Part shown: piece by piece, positions 25,580-34,018 of the stretch | Numbering within the stretch: the first letter of the stretch is position 1 | Layout: the number at the start of each line of letters is the position of its first letter | Assembly: GCA_002412545.1 (NCBI GenBank) | Contig: DHVG01000014.1 | Location: forward strand, 212,004 to 265,586 | Direction of reading: 5' to 3' | Origin: Elusimicrobia bacterium UBA5214 | GTDB taxonomy: Bacteria > Elusimicrobiota > UBA5214 | DNA: 53,583 bases | Position numbers and translations under genes: made by a program | The notes under the pieces: generated by a model | What the model saw: the letters and a program-made list of their open reading frames with translations, nothing else | The model's database searches: none | Told to the model about the DNA's origin: nothing

Positions 25580-27500
25580 AAGTGTTGCATTCAAACTTAT
25601 TCTTTTTATTTCTGGGAGCACCACAATTATCTTCCTGCTTATTTTCTGGGTTACTTACAAATTTTCACGGGATATGATAGAGAAGAACGTGGAAAAGAAT
25701 GCTCAAAACCTTTCCAACAGTACGGTAAACAAAATTGAATCTGTCTTGTGTACGGTTAAAAAAATTCCTGAAAATATGACATACTTCCTTGAAAATACAG
25801 CATTCACTAAAAAGGAAACGCTAAACCTAATTAGAATGATAGTTAAAAACAATAAGGAAATATATGGTTCCACAATTTCTTTTGAACCTTACGCATTTGA
25901 TAAAAACTCTCTTTATTTTGCACCTTATTGTTATAAAAAAGATAATAAAATAGAATTTTCATATTTAGGTTCTGACTCATACCGATATTTTTATTTGGAC
26001 TGGTATCAGATACCGAGAGAACTCAACTGTCCCCAATGGAGTGAACCATACATTGATGTAGGTGGAGGCAATATATTAATGTCAACCTATTCGGTGCCTT
26101 TTTATGAGGAAATTCTGGGGAAAAGGAAGTTAAAAGGTATTGTAACCGTAGATATTTCAATTGAATGGCTCAGAGAAATTATTTCTTCTATGAAAATACT
26201 TAATTCAGGATATACATTTTTAATTACAAAGAACGGCACAATGGTTACACATCCGATAAAAGAATTTATAATGAACGAGACTATCTTTAGTATTGCTGAA
26301 GCCCGTAAAGAACAGAATTTAAGAGAGATAGGGAGGAAGATGATAAAAGGAGAATCGGGATTTGTCCCTTTCAAAGATGTAGAAACAGGTAAGCAGTACC
26401 GGATGTATTATACTCCCATACCTTCAACAGGCTGGTCACTTGCGGTACTTTTCCCATTAGATGAATTTATGGCTGACATCTTCAGACTTAATTATATATT
26501 GGCTTTACTTGGAGTAGTCGGTTTAACATTACTTATAATAGGAATTGTTTTAATTTCCAAGTCAATAACAAAACCTTTACACGCAATGGCAGTAGCAACT
26601 GAAGCCATCGGCAAGGGGAACTTAGATATAGAACTGCCGCCAGCACAATTGGGTGATGAAGTTGGTAAACTAACAGAATCTTTCAGGTATATGAAAAAAT
26701 CACTTAAGGAATATATCCAGAAGTTAACAGAAACAACTGCAGCAAAGGAACGTATAGAAAGTGATTTGAGAATTGCGAGCGAGATTCAGGCAAGCATGCT
26801 TCCTCGGATATTCCCGCCATTTCCAGACAGGAAGGAGTTTGATATTTTTGCTGTAATGGAACCAGCCAAAGAAGTAGGAGGTGACTTTTACGATTTCTTC
26901 TTTGTTGATACGAATAAATTTTGTTTCCTTATAGGTGATGTTTCAGGTAAGGGTGTTCCGGCAGCACTTTTTATGGCAATTTTGAAAACATTGATAAAAA
27001 TGGAAGCCCAGCGCGGATTTTCTCCAGCCGAGGTATTTTCCCGTATTAATAACTCTATTGTTACAGAAAACGAGACCAGCATGTTTGCTACACTCTTTTG
27101 CGTATTACTGGATATAGAAACAGGGGAAGTAGAATACTCAAACGCCGGGCATAATCCTCCTTTCATATGTACTGCCAGTAATGGAGTAAAATATGTAGAT
27201 GTACCAAAGGGATTTGTTGTTGGTCCGATGCCGGGCATAAAATTTGAAAACAAAAAAATGATTCTTAAATCAGGGGATGCATTCTTCCTTTATACTGACG
27301 GGGTAACTGAAGCGATGAATCCAGAAGAACAAATGTTTTCTGAAAAACGGCTGAAGGATACCTTGGATAAATTGAAGGAAAAGAAAACTGAAGACATAAT
27401 TCACGCTATAAGAGAAGACATAAAACTTTTTGTTAAGGAATCTATTCAATCCGATGACATTACTATGTTGGCTCTCAGATTTAAAGGAAAGGCAGACTAA
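25554..27500 (+). CDS. Cache-HAMP-SpoIIE membrane serine phosphatase
   Basis: Transmembrane PP2C-type phosphatase expected to reactivate STAS antagonists. A transmembrane helix (about residues 11-35), an extracytoplasmic Cache domain (about 40-290, with YLDWYQIPRELNCPQWSEPY and GWSLAVLFP), a second helix (about 300-325), HAMP (about 326-380), a short coil, and the SpoIIE domain (about 405-648) with metal-binding aspartates in VGGDFYDFF, GDVSGKGVPAALFMA and ESIQSDDITMLAL. I prefer ATG 25554 to the upstream TTG 25533; both lie inside the previous gene, and GAGGAG precedes ATG. Its phosphatase half is very similar to the one at 27985, but the sensor half differs completely. Confidence 0.9.
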   Translation: MIKNIIRNRSVAFKLILFISGSTTIIFLLIFWVTYKFSRDMIEKNVEKNAQNLSNSTVNKIESVLCTVKKIPENMTYFLENTAFTKKETLNLIRMIVKNNKEIYGSTISFEPYAFDKNSLYFAPYCYKKDNKIEFSYLGSDSYRYFYLDWYQIPRELNCPQWSEPYIDVGGGNILMSTYSVPFYEEILGKRKLKGIVTVDISIEWLREIISSMKILNSGYTFLITKNGTMVTHPIKEFIMNETIFSIAEARKEQNLREIGRKMIKGESGFVPFKDVETGKQYRMYYTPIPSTGWSLAVLFPLDEFMADIFRLNYILALLGVVGLTLLIIGIVLISKSITKPLHAMAVATEAIGKGNLDIELPPAQLGDEVGKLTESFRYMKKSLKEYIQKLTETTAAKERIESDLRIASEIQASMLPRIFPPFPDRKEFDIFAVMEPAKEVGGDFYDFFFVDTNKFCFLIGDVSGKGVPAALFMAILKTLIKMEAQRGFSPAEVFSRINNSIVTENETSMFATLFCVLLDIETGEVEYSNAGHNPPFICTASNGVKYVDVPKGFVVGPMPGIKFENKKMILKSGDAFFLYTDGVTEAMNPEEQMFSEKRLKDTLDKLKEKKTEDIIHAIREDIKLFVKESIQSDDITMLALRFKGKAD

Positions 27501-27516
27501 AAGGGGATGATTGATT

Positions 27517-27947
27517 ATGAATCGCGAACAAAATGGTCCGATATTTGTAATGGGGACTCGGAGAATTGAAGCCTTGACTGATGGGGTGTTTGCCATTGCT
27601 ATGACTTTGTTAATTTTCGGAGTAGATATTCCCATTGAATGCTTACGAAATCGCTAAAAATCATCGGGTAGACTTAGCAGCAGTATCCGACCCAAAACTT
27701 ACTTTACAAGCGTTGATTGGAGAAATAGAAAAACGATTACTAAAAAACAATTGAAATAGTTGATTCCGGAATTCCGTTTAATCCTTTAGAAAAACCAGAA
27801 CCCGATATTAATCTTCCTCTTGAAGAACGTGGTATTGGCGGGCTTGGAATATTTATGATTAAGAAGATTATGGATAAAGTAACCTATAAACGGGAGAACG
27901 ATAAAAATTTTCTATCTCTTGTGAAATATGTAGGTTCAACTAAATAA
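27517..27947 (+). pseudogene. Mosaic gene fossil: TMEM175 start + ThDP enzyme slice + RsbW end
   Basis: Three joined pieces. 27517-27636 encodes a TMEM175 N-terminus (RRIEALTDGVFAIAMTLLIF), related to but clearly diverged from the gene at 32467. 27637-27750 matches 34921-35035 of the ThDP decarboxylase gene, about 95% identical with one base deleted. 27749-27947 matches 24363-24561, the last 66 codons of the RsbW-like gene, with four differences, all synonymous. The short frame from 27517 stops at 27655-27657. The spacer after the RsbW end (GGCAGAAGGAAAGG) also resembles the spacer after the intact RsbW gene. This is the only content of the 484-bp gap 27501-27984. Confidence 0.9.
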
Positions 27948-27984
27948 AACATTTACTGGCAGAAGGAAAGGATATTAGATATCT

Positions 27985-29337
27985 ATGCAATTCGTTGACA
28001 TGGTAGTTAAGCTGATTGAATATGCATGTGTCCTGATGGTAGTGGTATATTTATTGACCCGCACTAAAATCTATCTTTCAATTGAACAGAAAAAGGTTAA
28101 TTGGAAAGGAAGATTAGTTTTAATTGTGCTTTTCGGTTTACTTTCTATTTATGGCACCCTGGCAGGCATAAATATATTCGGTGCCATTGCGAATACGAGG
28201 GACTTGGGTCCAGAAATTGCCGGGATGTTTGGAGGACCGTTAGCTGGAATTGGAGCGGGTATAGTCGGAGGTGTGCATCGGTTTTTAAGAGGTGGTTTTA
28301 CAGCGGTACCTTGTTCCTTGGCTACAATAATAGCCGGTTTAGCCGGAGGTCTAATTTACCTATTTCGCAAAACACGTTTTATCACTCCTTTAGGAGCTGC
28401 GTTGTTTGCTACTCTCTATGAGATATTCCATATGTTATTAGTACTTCTTTTGGCAAAACCTTTTGATAAAGCGTTAGTTGTTGTCCAACAAATTTCCTTG
28501 CCAATGATATTAGGTAACGCTTTTGGAGCAAGCGTATTTTCCTTTATCATTCACAATTACCGGAAAGAACAAGAAACAAAGACGGCCAAAGAAAAAATTG
28601 AAAGTGAATTGAAAATCGCTCATGATATACAGGAAAGTATGCTACCGCGGATATTCCCTCCGTTCCCGGACAGGAAGGAATTTGATATTTTTGCGATGAT
28701 GGACCCAGCTAAAGATGTGGGAGGAGATTTTTACGATTTCTTCTTAATAACTGAAAAAAAGTTAGGGTTCTTGATTGCTGATGTGTCCGGTAAGGGAGTC
28801 CCGGCAGCGTTGTTTATGGTAATTACTAAAACCTTAATCCGTAACGAAGCACAAAAAGGTGATTCGCCCCATGAAATTCTATCCCGGGTAAATAAGTTAC
28901 TCTATCCTGATAATGATACTTGTATGTTTGTAACAACACTATTTGCTATTTTGAACGCAGATACCGGAGAAGTAGAATTTGCTAACGCCGGGCATAATCC
29001 ACCGTTAATATATAGAAAAAGCCAGGGTTTTGAGTTCGTCAAAGTTGATGGAGGATTTGTACTTGGTCCTATGCCTACGGTTAAACTGACAACTTCCAGG
29101 ATACAATTAAATCGTAACGATATTATGTTCTTGTATACTGATGGAGTCACTGAAGCAATGAACCCGGAAGGTAAGCTATTTTCCGAGAATAGATTAAAAC
29201 AATTATTGTCCCAATCTAAACCTGATAGTTTGAAAGGTCTAATCCAGTATGTCAGAAAAGAAATCGCTAACTATGCCCAAACTGCACCACAATCAGATGA
29301 TATTACACTATTTGCTTTAGAATATCTTAAACAGTAA
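27985..29337 (+). CDS. LytS-like 5TM-SpoIIE membrane serine phosphatase
   Basis: A 450-residue sensor phosphatase. The N-terminal half holds about six membrane helices of the 5TM-5TMR_LYT (LytS/YhcK) type, with NTRDLGPEIAGMFGGPLAG and GAGIVGGVHRFLRGG. A coil (about 190-210) leads into a SpoIIE phosphatase domain nearly the same as that of the protein at 25554: SMLPRIFPPFPDRKEFDIFA, VGGDFYDFF, DVSGKGVPAALFM, QSDDITLFAL. LytS-type domains sense membrane or metabolite signals such as pyruvate in known kinases; cstA, a pyruvate/peptide transporter family, is the next gene. Confidence 0.88.
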   Translation: MQFVDMVVKLIEYACVLMVVVYLLTRTKIYLSIEQKKVNWKGRLVLIVLFGLLSIYGTLAGINIFGAIANTRDLGPEIAGMFGGPLAGIGAGIVGGVHRFLRGGFTAVPCSLATIIAGLAGGLIYLFRKTRFITPLGAALFATLYEIFHMLLVLLLAKPFDKALVVVQQISLPMILGNAFGASVFSFIIHNYRKEQETKTAKEKIESELKIAHDIQESMLPRIFPPFPDRKEFDIFAMMDPAKDVGGDFYDFFLITEKKLGFLIADVSGKGVPAALFMVITKTLIRNEAQKGDSPHEILSRVNKLLYPDNDTCMFVTTLFAILNADTGEVEFANAGHNPPLIYRKSQGFEFVKVDGGFVLGPMPTVKLTTSRIQLNRNDIMFLYTDGVTEAMNPEGKLFSENRLKQLLSQSKPDSLKGLIQYVRKEIANYAQTAPQSDDITLFALEYLKQ

Positions 29338-29359
29338 GACCTATTTTGTCTCGTAGGTA

Positions 29360-31321
29360 ATGAATAAAATCAGTTTACTCAAAAAATTCTTCTGGTTTAT
29401 AGTAGTACTAATCGCTGCGCTATCTTTTGCTCTGGTCGCCGGTGTACTGAATCCGCAGGAAAAAATCAACTCACTATGGCTCATAACTGCAGCTTTATGT
29501 ATTTATGCTATTGCCTACCGATTTTATGCATCTTTTATTGCCGCTAAGGTTCTAATTCATGATTCCAACAGAATTACACCGTCGGTTAGGTTAAATGATG
29601 GAGTGGATTATTTCCCCACCCCAAAATGGGTTCTGCTTGGACATCATTTTGCTGCTATTTCAGGTGCGGGACCGATTATTGGACCGACATTAGCGGCGCA
29701 ATTTGGCTATCTGCCAGGATTCTTATGGATACTCATCGGTGGTGTTTTGGCCGGGGGTGTACATGATATGGTCATCCTTACTGCCTCGGTTAGAAAAAAT
29801 GGTCATTCTCTTGTCCAAATTGTCAAAGAAGAAATTGGTCCGGTAGGAGGTATTGCCGCACTATTTGTGGTACTATTCAACATTGTGATCGCGGTTTCCG
29901 GTTCAGGTTTAGCAGTAGTAAATGCTCTCGCGGCGACTCCTTGGGGTACTTTTTCCGTGGCACTTACAGTTCCGATTGCAATTATGATGGGTTTTTATTT
30001 GTTTAGATATAGAGTAGGGAAAATACAAGAAGGAAGCATTATTGGTTTTATACTGCTTTTAGCTGCAGTGTATGCAGGACACTGGATACCTGGCTCACCG
30101 CTGGCACCCTATTTTACCTTGTCCAGAAATAACCTCATAATTTTTATAGGTATTCTTAGTTTTATTTGTTCGGTTCTGCCGGTTTGGGTACTACTTTGCC
30201 CCCGCGACTATATTTCAACTTATGTGAAAGTTGGCACTTTTCTCCTTATGGCAATAGCTATTTTTGTTAACGCATCCAAAATAGAAATGCCGGCATTGAC
30301 GGTTTACATTCAAGGGAACGGACCGATAATACCCGGAAAACTATTTCCTTTTCTTTTTATCACCATTGCTTGCGGTGCCATTTCGGGTTTTCACGGATTA
30401 ATTGCTTCTGGAACAACACCCAAAATGATTATGTCAGAAAAAGATATCCGTACCATTGGATATGGTGCGATGTTGATAGAAAGTATTGTCGCGGTTATCT
30501 CATTAGTCGCTGCGACTATAATTATTCCCGGTGATTATTTTGCTATAAATACCAAACTTACTTTTGAGGAGTTGGCAAAATTGGGATTCCCGGTAGGCAA
30601 AATTACCGAACTTTCTCAAGCTATTGGTGTGGAATTAGCTGGAAGACCGGGCGGGTCTGTATCTTTAGCTGCGGGGATGTCAACGCTCCTTTCAAGTATC
30701 TTAGGTGGGAAGAAGATTTTACCTTATTGGTACAATTTCGCGCTTATGTTTCAGGCACTCTTTATTCTCACCTTGGTAGATACGGGAACACGGGTGGGAA
30801 GGTTTCTTCTACAGGAACTTGGCGGGTATATATATGAACCTATCGCAACAAAGAAAACTTTCTTGAATCTTACAATAACCAGTTTTTTGATTGTAGTAAT
30901 GTGGGCTTATCTGATTTGGGTCGGAACCGTATCTACTATTTGGCCAATGTTTGGGGTGGCTAATCAGATACTTGGAGCTTTGGCTCTCGGAGTAGGGACT
31001 AATCTGATAATCAAGAGTGGAAAAACCAAATATATCTGGGTGACGCTCATCCCAATGATTTTTATGTTTGTTACGACATTTACCGCAGCGTGGCAGTTGA
31101 TACATATTTTTCTTAAAAAAGCTACTCTATCAACTTCACCGTCAGAAGTACTGAATCTGAGAATTGATGCTGGGTTAGTTATATTAATGGGGGTTTTAGC
31201 AGTGGGCATTCTGGTTGATATGGTGTATAGGTGGTACGGTTATTTTTCAGGGAAGGAAAAAATAACAACCAGTAAAATTATTGAATTTGTTAAGAACATA
31301 AGTGACAGAAGCAAACAATAA
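29360..31321 (+). CDS. cstA: Carbon starvation protein A family transporter
   Basis: A 653-residue membrane protein with about 16 hydrophobic segments. Family features: KWVLLGHHFAAISGAGPIIGP near residue 92, GGVLAGGVHDM, AIACGAISGFHGLIASGTTPK-type segment, DTGTRVGRFLLQE, WPMFGVANQILGALAL. CstA/BtsT proteins import peptides or pyruvate with protons. It begins 22 bp after the LytS-like phosphatase gene. In E. coli the pyruvate transporter BtsT is controlled by a LytS-type kinase, so adjacency to a LytS-like sensor is suggestive. Confidence 0.92.
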   Translation: MNKISLLKKFFWFIVVLIAALSFALVAGVLNPQEKINSLWLITAALCIYAIAYRFYASFIAAKVLIHDSNRITPSVRLNDGVDYFPTPKWVLLGHHFAAISGAGPIIGPTLAAQFGYLPGFLWILIGGVLAGGVHDMVILTASVRKNGHSLVQIVKEEIGPVGGIAALFVVLFNIVIAVSGSGLAVVNALAATPWGTFSVALTVPIAIMMGFYLFRYRVGKIQEGSIIGFILLLAAVYAGHWIPGSPLAPYFTLSRNNLIIFIGILSFICSVLPVWVLLCPRDYISTYVKVGTFLLMAIAIFVNASKIEMPALTVYIQGNGPIIPGKLFPFLFITIACGAISGFHGLIASGTTPKMIMSEKDIRTIGYGAMLIESIVAVISLVAATIIIPGDYFAINTKLTFEELAKLGFPVGKITELSQAIGVELAGRPGGSVSLAAGMSTLLSSILGGKKILPYWYNFALMFQALFILTLVDTGTRVGRFLLQELGGYIYEPIATKKTFLNLTITSFLIVVMWAYLIWVGTVSTIWPMFGVANQILGALALGVGTNLIIKSGKTKYIWVTLIPMIFMFVTTFTAAWQLIHIFLKKATLSTSPSEVLNLRIDAGLVILMGVLAVGILVDMVYRWYGYFSGKEKITTSKIIEFVKNISDRSKQ

Positions 31322-31379
31322 AATTCTGTATTTTTATATGGGAAATTTATAAAATACTTAAGGAGGTGCTGGGATTGCC

Positions 31380-32447
31380 ATGAAAAGGAATGTTTTTTCT
31401 CTAATTCTCATTTTCCTCATCCAAGGATTAAGTATTGCCGCGACGACAGTAACACCCTATGGATATGTCCATGTAGATGTAACCTACATTGATACTCAGC
31501 AGATGGACCGTGACACCGGTGTCAGGATTGCTTTTCTTAACGGGAACAGTGGGAGCAATTTTGGTATCCATGCCCGGCAGACAAGGTTCGGTCTAAAAAC
31601 AGAAAAGCAAGAAGATGGTTGGGGACTTACTGGAATTATTGAATTGGATTTTTTTGGAGATGAAAGCCAGAAAGCGAGTAGCGAAATTACGAATATGCCA
31701 AGGATGAGAAAAGCTTGTATTTCTGTCCAACGGGGAACACATCTATTAACCGTAGGACAAACAATGGATGTCATCTCGCCTTTATACCAAAGCACATTTG
31801 ATTTTTTTGGTGGTTTGTATGGAGGTAATATTGGTTTCTGGCGACCACAACTCCGATATGAAAACACCGGTTTGGCACCGATAAAGTTAGAAATCTCGGT
31901 GAATCGTCCATTCAGTAAACGTGAGAATATAGGTAAGCCCGATTTACAAAGTCGGATAAGTTTTAATTTACCGATCTTTAATATTGGACTAAGCGGTCTC
32001 TACGGTGAAGAAAATAGTACTGCATGGCCAGCTCCGGGGACAGGTAAGATTAATGTGGTTAAGGCGATTGCGATAGATTTACAGGTTAAAACACCATCTT
32101 TTGTTATCAGTGGTGAATTGCATTCTGGCCAGAACATTGCTGACTACTTCGGTATTAGTGATATTGGTCAGAAAGAAACAGGTGCTTGGGCAGATATTAA
32201 ATTTGTTTGGAATAAACTTAATTTTATTCTTGGATACGGTTCAGTTATATTGAACGAGGATGCCAATGTGTCAGCGGGGACAAAAACAAGAAATAGCAGA
32301 TTATATACGAATGTGAGACATAATCTTACTAAATCATTCTCTGTTGGATTAGAATATGCTAATTTATCAACCGTGTATAAAGGTACACCAAAGAATAATA
32401 CCTATTATGCTAACCGTTGGGATATGATGTTCCATTATGACTTCTAA
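31380..32447 (+). CDS. Porin-like outer membrane protein
   Basis: A signal peptide (residues 1-20, ending GLSIAA) is followed by a 335-residue beta-barrel pattern: repeated amphipathic strands, GIHARQTRFGLKTEK, WGLTGIIELDFFG, and a final aromatic residue (WDMMFHYDF). This matches general or DcaP-like porins. It sits behind cstA with an AGGAGGTG ribosome site, so it may provide the outer-membrane route for the same substrate. The window's main evidence for a diderm cell. Confidence 0.8.
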   Translation: MKRNVFSLILIFLIQGLSIAATTVTPYGYVHVDVTYIDTQQMDRDTGVRIAFLNGNSGSNFGIHARQTRFGLKTEKQEDGWGLTGIIELDFFGDESQKASSEITNMPRMRKACISVQRGTHLLTVGQTMDVISPLYQSTFDFFGGLYGGNIGFWRPQLRYENTGLAPIKLEISVNRPFSKRENIGKPDLQSRISFNLPIFNIGLSGLYGEENSTAWPAPGTGKINVVKAIAIDLQVKTPSFVISGELHSGQNIADYFGISDIGQKETGAWADIKFVWNKLNFILGYGSVILNEDANVSAGTKTRNSRLYTNVRHNLTKSFSVGLEYANLSTVYKGTPKNNTYYANRWDMMFHYDF

Positions 32448-32466
32448 TAATCAATAAAGATAATTT

Positions 32467-33117
32467 ATGGAACCAAAATCTGAAAGTTCATTTTTTACGC
32501 TAAGTACACATCGTATAGAAGCATTAAGCGACGGTGTTTTTGCTATTGCAATGACTTTGCTAATTTTAGAAATAAAAGTACCAGTTTTTCACGGAATAAT
32601 TCCAACACAGATGGAATTGACTAAAAGTCTATTGCCACTTTGGCCAAAATTTGTTGCCTATATTGTTAGTTTTATAACCTTAGGTGTTTACTGGGTTGCC
32701 CATCATTTACATTTTTATACAATTAAAAAAGCTGACCGGAATTTATTATGGATTAACATAGTTTTTTTAATGTGTATCAGTCTGGTCCCGTTTACTTGTG
32801 CTTTATTAGGAGAGTATATTCATAATCAAACTGCAATCATACTTTTTGCGGTCAATATGATTTTAATCGGTTTGGTTTTATTTTTTCACTGGATTTATGC
32901 AACCACTAATTATCGGCTTATTCATTCGGATACCGACCCAAAACTTATCCGTTCGGTAGTAAACGTGATTTTGATGGGCCCGGTAGTGTATCTCGTGGCG
33001 ATTATCGTCTCGTTTTTTAGCCCGATAATAAGTTTGATTTTGTTTTTTGTGGTAAATTTTCTTTATATTATGCCCGGCGGAGTACATTTGCATTTGAAGC
33101 ATAAGCCGGTACAATAA
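32467..33117 (+). CDS. TMEM175/DUF1211 family potassium channel-like protein
   Basis: A 216-residue membrane protein with six hydrophobic segments. Diagnostic N-terminus: HRIEALSDGVFAIAMTLLIL followed by a proline-containing turn (KVPVF), and YWVAHHLHFYTIKKADRNLLWINIVFLM in the middle. Bacterial TMEM175 proteins form tetrameric potassium-leak channels. It lies between the porin and a PfpI-like gene. A diverged copy of its N-terminus survives in the fossil at 27517. Confidence 0.88.
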   Translation: MEPKSESSFFTLSTHRIEALSDGVFAIAMTLLILEIKVPVFHGIIPTQMELTKSLLPLWPKFVAYIVSFITLGVYWVAHHLHFYTIKKADRNLLWINIVFLMCISLVPFTCALLGEYIHNQTAIILFAVNMILIGLVLFFHWIYATTNYRLIHSDTDPKLIRSVVNVILMGPVVYLVAIIVSFFSPIISLILFFVVNFLYIMPGGVHLHLKHKPVQ

Positions 33118-33162
33118 AAGAAATATTAAAAAAATTTTAGTTTTAGATCGGAGAAACTTTTT

Positions 33163-33987
33163 ATGGAGAAAAAGATTTTAACAGTGTTGTCTAATTTTGG
33201 GTATTGGGGAGTAGAATTGACCGGGCCAATGGTAAAACTTGAGGCGGCAGGATATTCGTTAACTTTAGTTACCCCTAAAGGCGGCCGGCCAGTGGCATTG
33301 CCACCGAGTTATGACACGAATTTTTTTGACCCGCCGTTAGGTGTAAATGTCACCACAGAATTTGATGCTAAACAGGTTAAATCGATTAAAGACAGTCCTA
33401 AACTTGATAATCCAATCAACTTAGAAAATTGGTTCCCGGAGAGACCATATTATAGTACAACCAATTTTCTGCGTGAATTAGAAAAATATTACAAAACCGT
33501 AAAGGAACGGTATAAAGAACTGGAACAATACGCAGGCCTGTTCTTGGTCGGTGGCACCGGTCCGATAATTGATATGGTAAACAATCAACGTGTTCACGAT
33601 ATAATTTTAGGGTTTTATAAACAAAATAAACCGATTGCAGCAATTTGTTATGGTGTGGCTTGTTTGGCTTTTGCACGCGATTTTAATGAACGGATTCCGA
33701 TTATTCGTGGTAAACATGTAACCGGACATTGTATTGAATATGATTATCACGATGGAACTGGATTTGTCGGAACAGATTTGAATATGGGTCCACCACCATA
33801 TTGTTTGGAATATATTCTCACTGATGCGGTGGGACCGACTGGCCAATATCATGGTAACTTTGGGAAAGAAACTTCGGTTATTGTGGATTATCCGTTTATT
33901 ACTGCCCGGTCATTACAATGTTCACACGAGTTTGGTGCTAAATTCGTTGAAGTTTTGGATAAAGGATTAAAACGATACGGATGGTAA
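33163..33987 (+). CDS. DJ-1/PfpI family protein (first copy)
   Basis: A 274-residue class I glutamine amidotransferase-like fold. The nucleophile elbow is AAICYGVACL (C162), with LFLVGGTGP before it and KHVTGHCIEYDYHDG after it. This family includes glyoxalase III-type hydrolases of methylglyoxal and related 2-oxoaldehydes, chaperones and peptidases. The N-terminal half is longer than in classical PfpI (about 170 residues), closer to the Hsp31-like size class. No signal peptide. It lies 31 bp before the ThDP decarboxylase gene. Confidence 0.82.
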   Translation: MEKKILTVLSNFGYWGVELTGPMVKLEAAGYSLTLVTPKGGRPVALPPSYDTNFFDPPLGVNVTTEFDAKQVKSIKDSPKLDNPINLENWFPERPYYSTTNFLRELEKYYKTVKERYKELEQYAGLFLVGGTGPIIDMVNNQRVHDIILGFYKQNKPIAAICYGVACLAFARDFNERIPIIRGKHVTGHCIEYDYHDGTGFVGTDLNMGPPPYCLEYILTDAVGPTGQYHGNFGKETSVIVDYPFITARSLQCSHEFGAKFVEVLDKGLKRYGW

Positions 33988-34018
33988 CGGTAAAAGTAAA
34001 GTAATCTTGAGGAAGTTT

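Noticed and set aside
26888..27253. A 121-codon reading frame on the - strand inside the Cache-SpoIIE gene
   Set aside because: It mirrors a well-conserved SpoIIE domain on the + strand and has no ribosome site or recognisable family.
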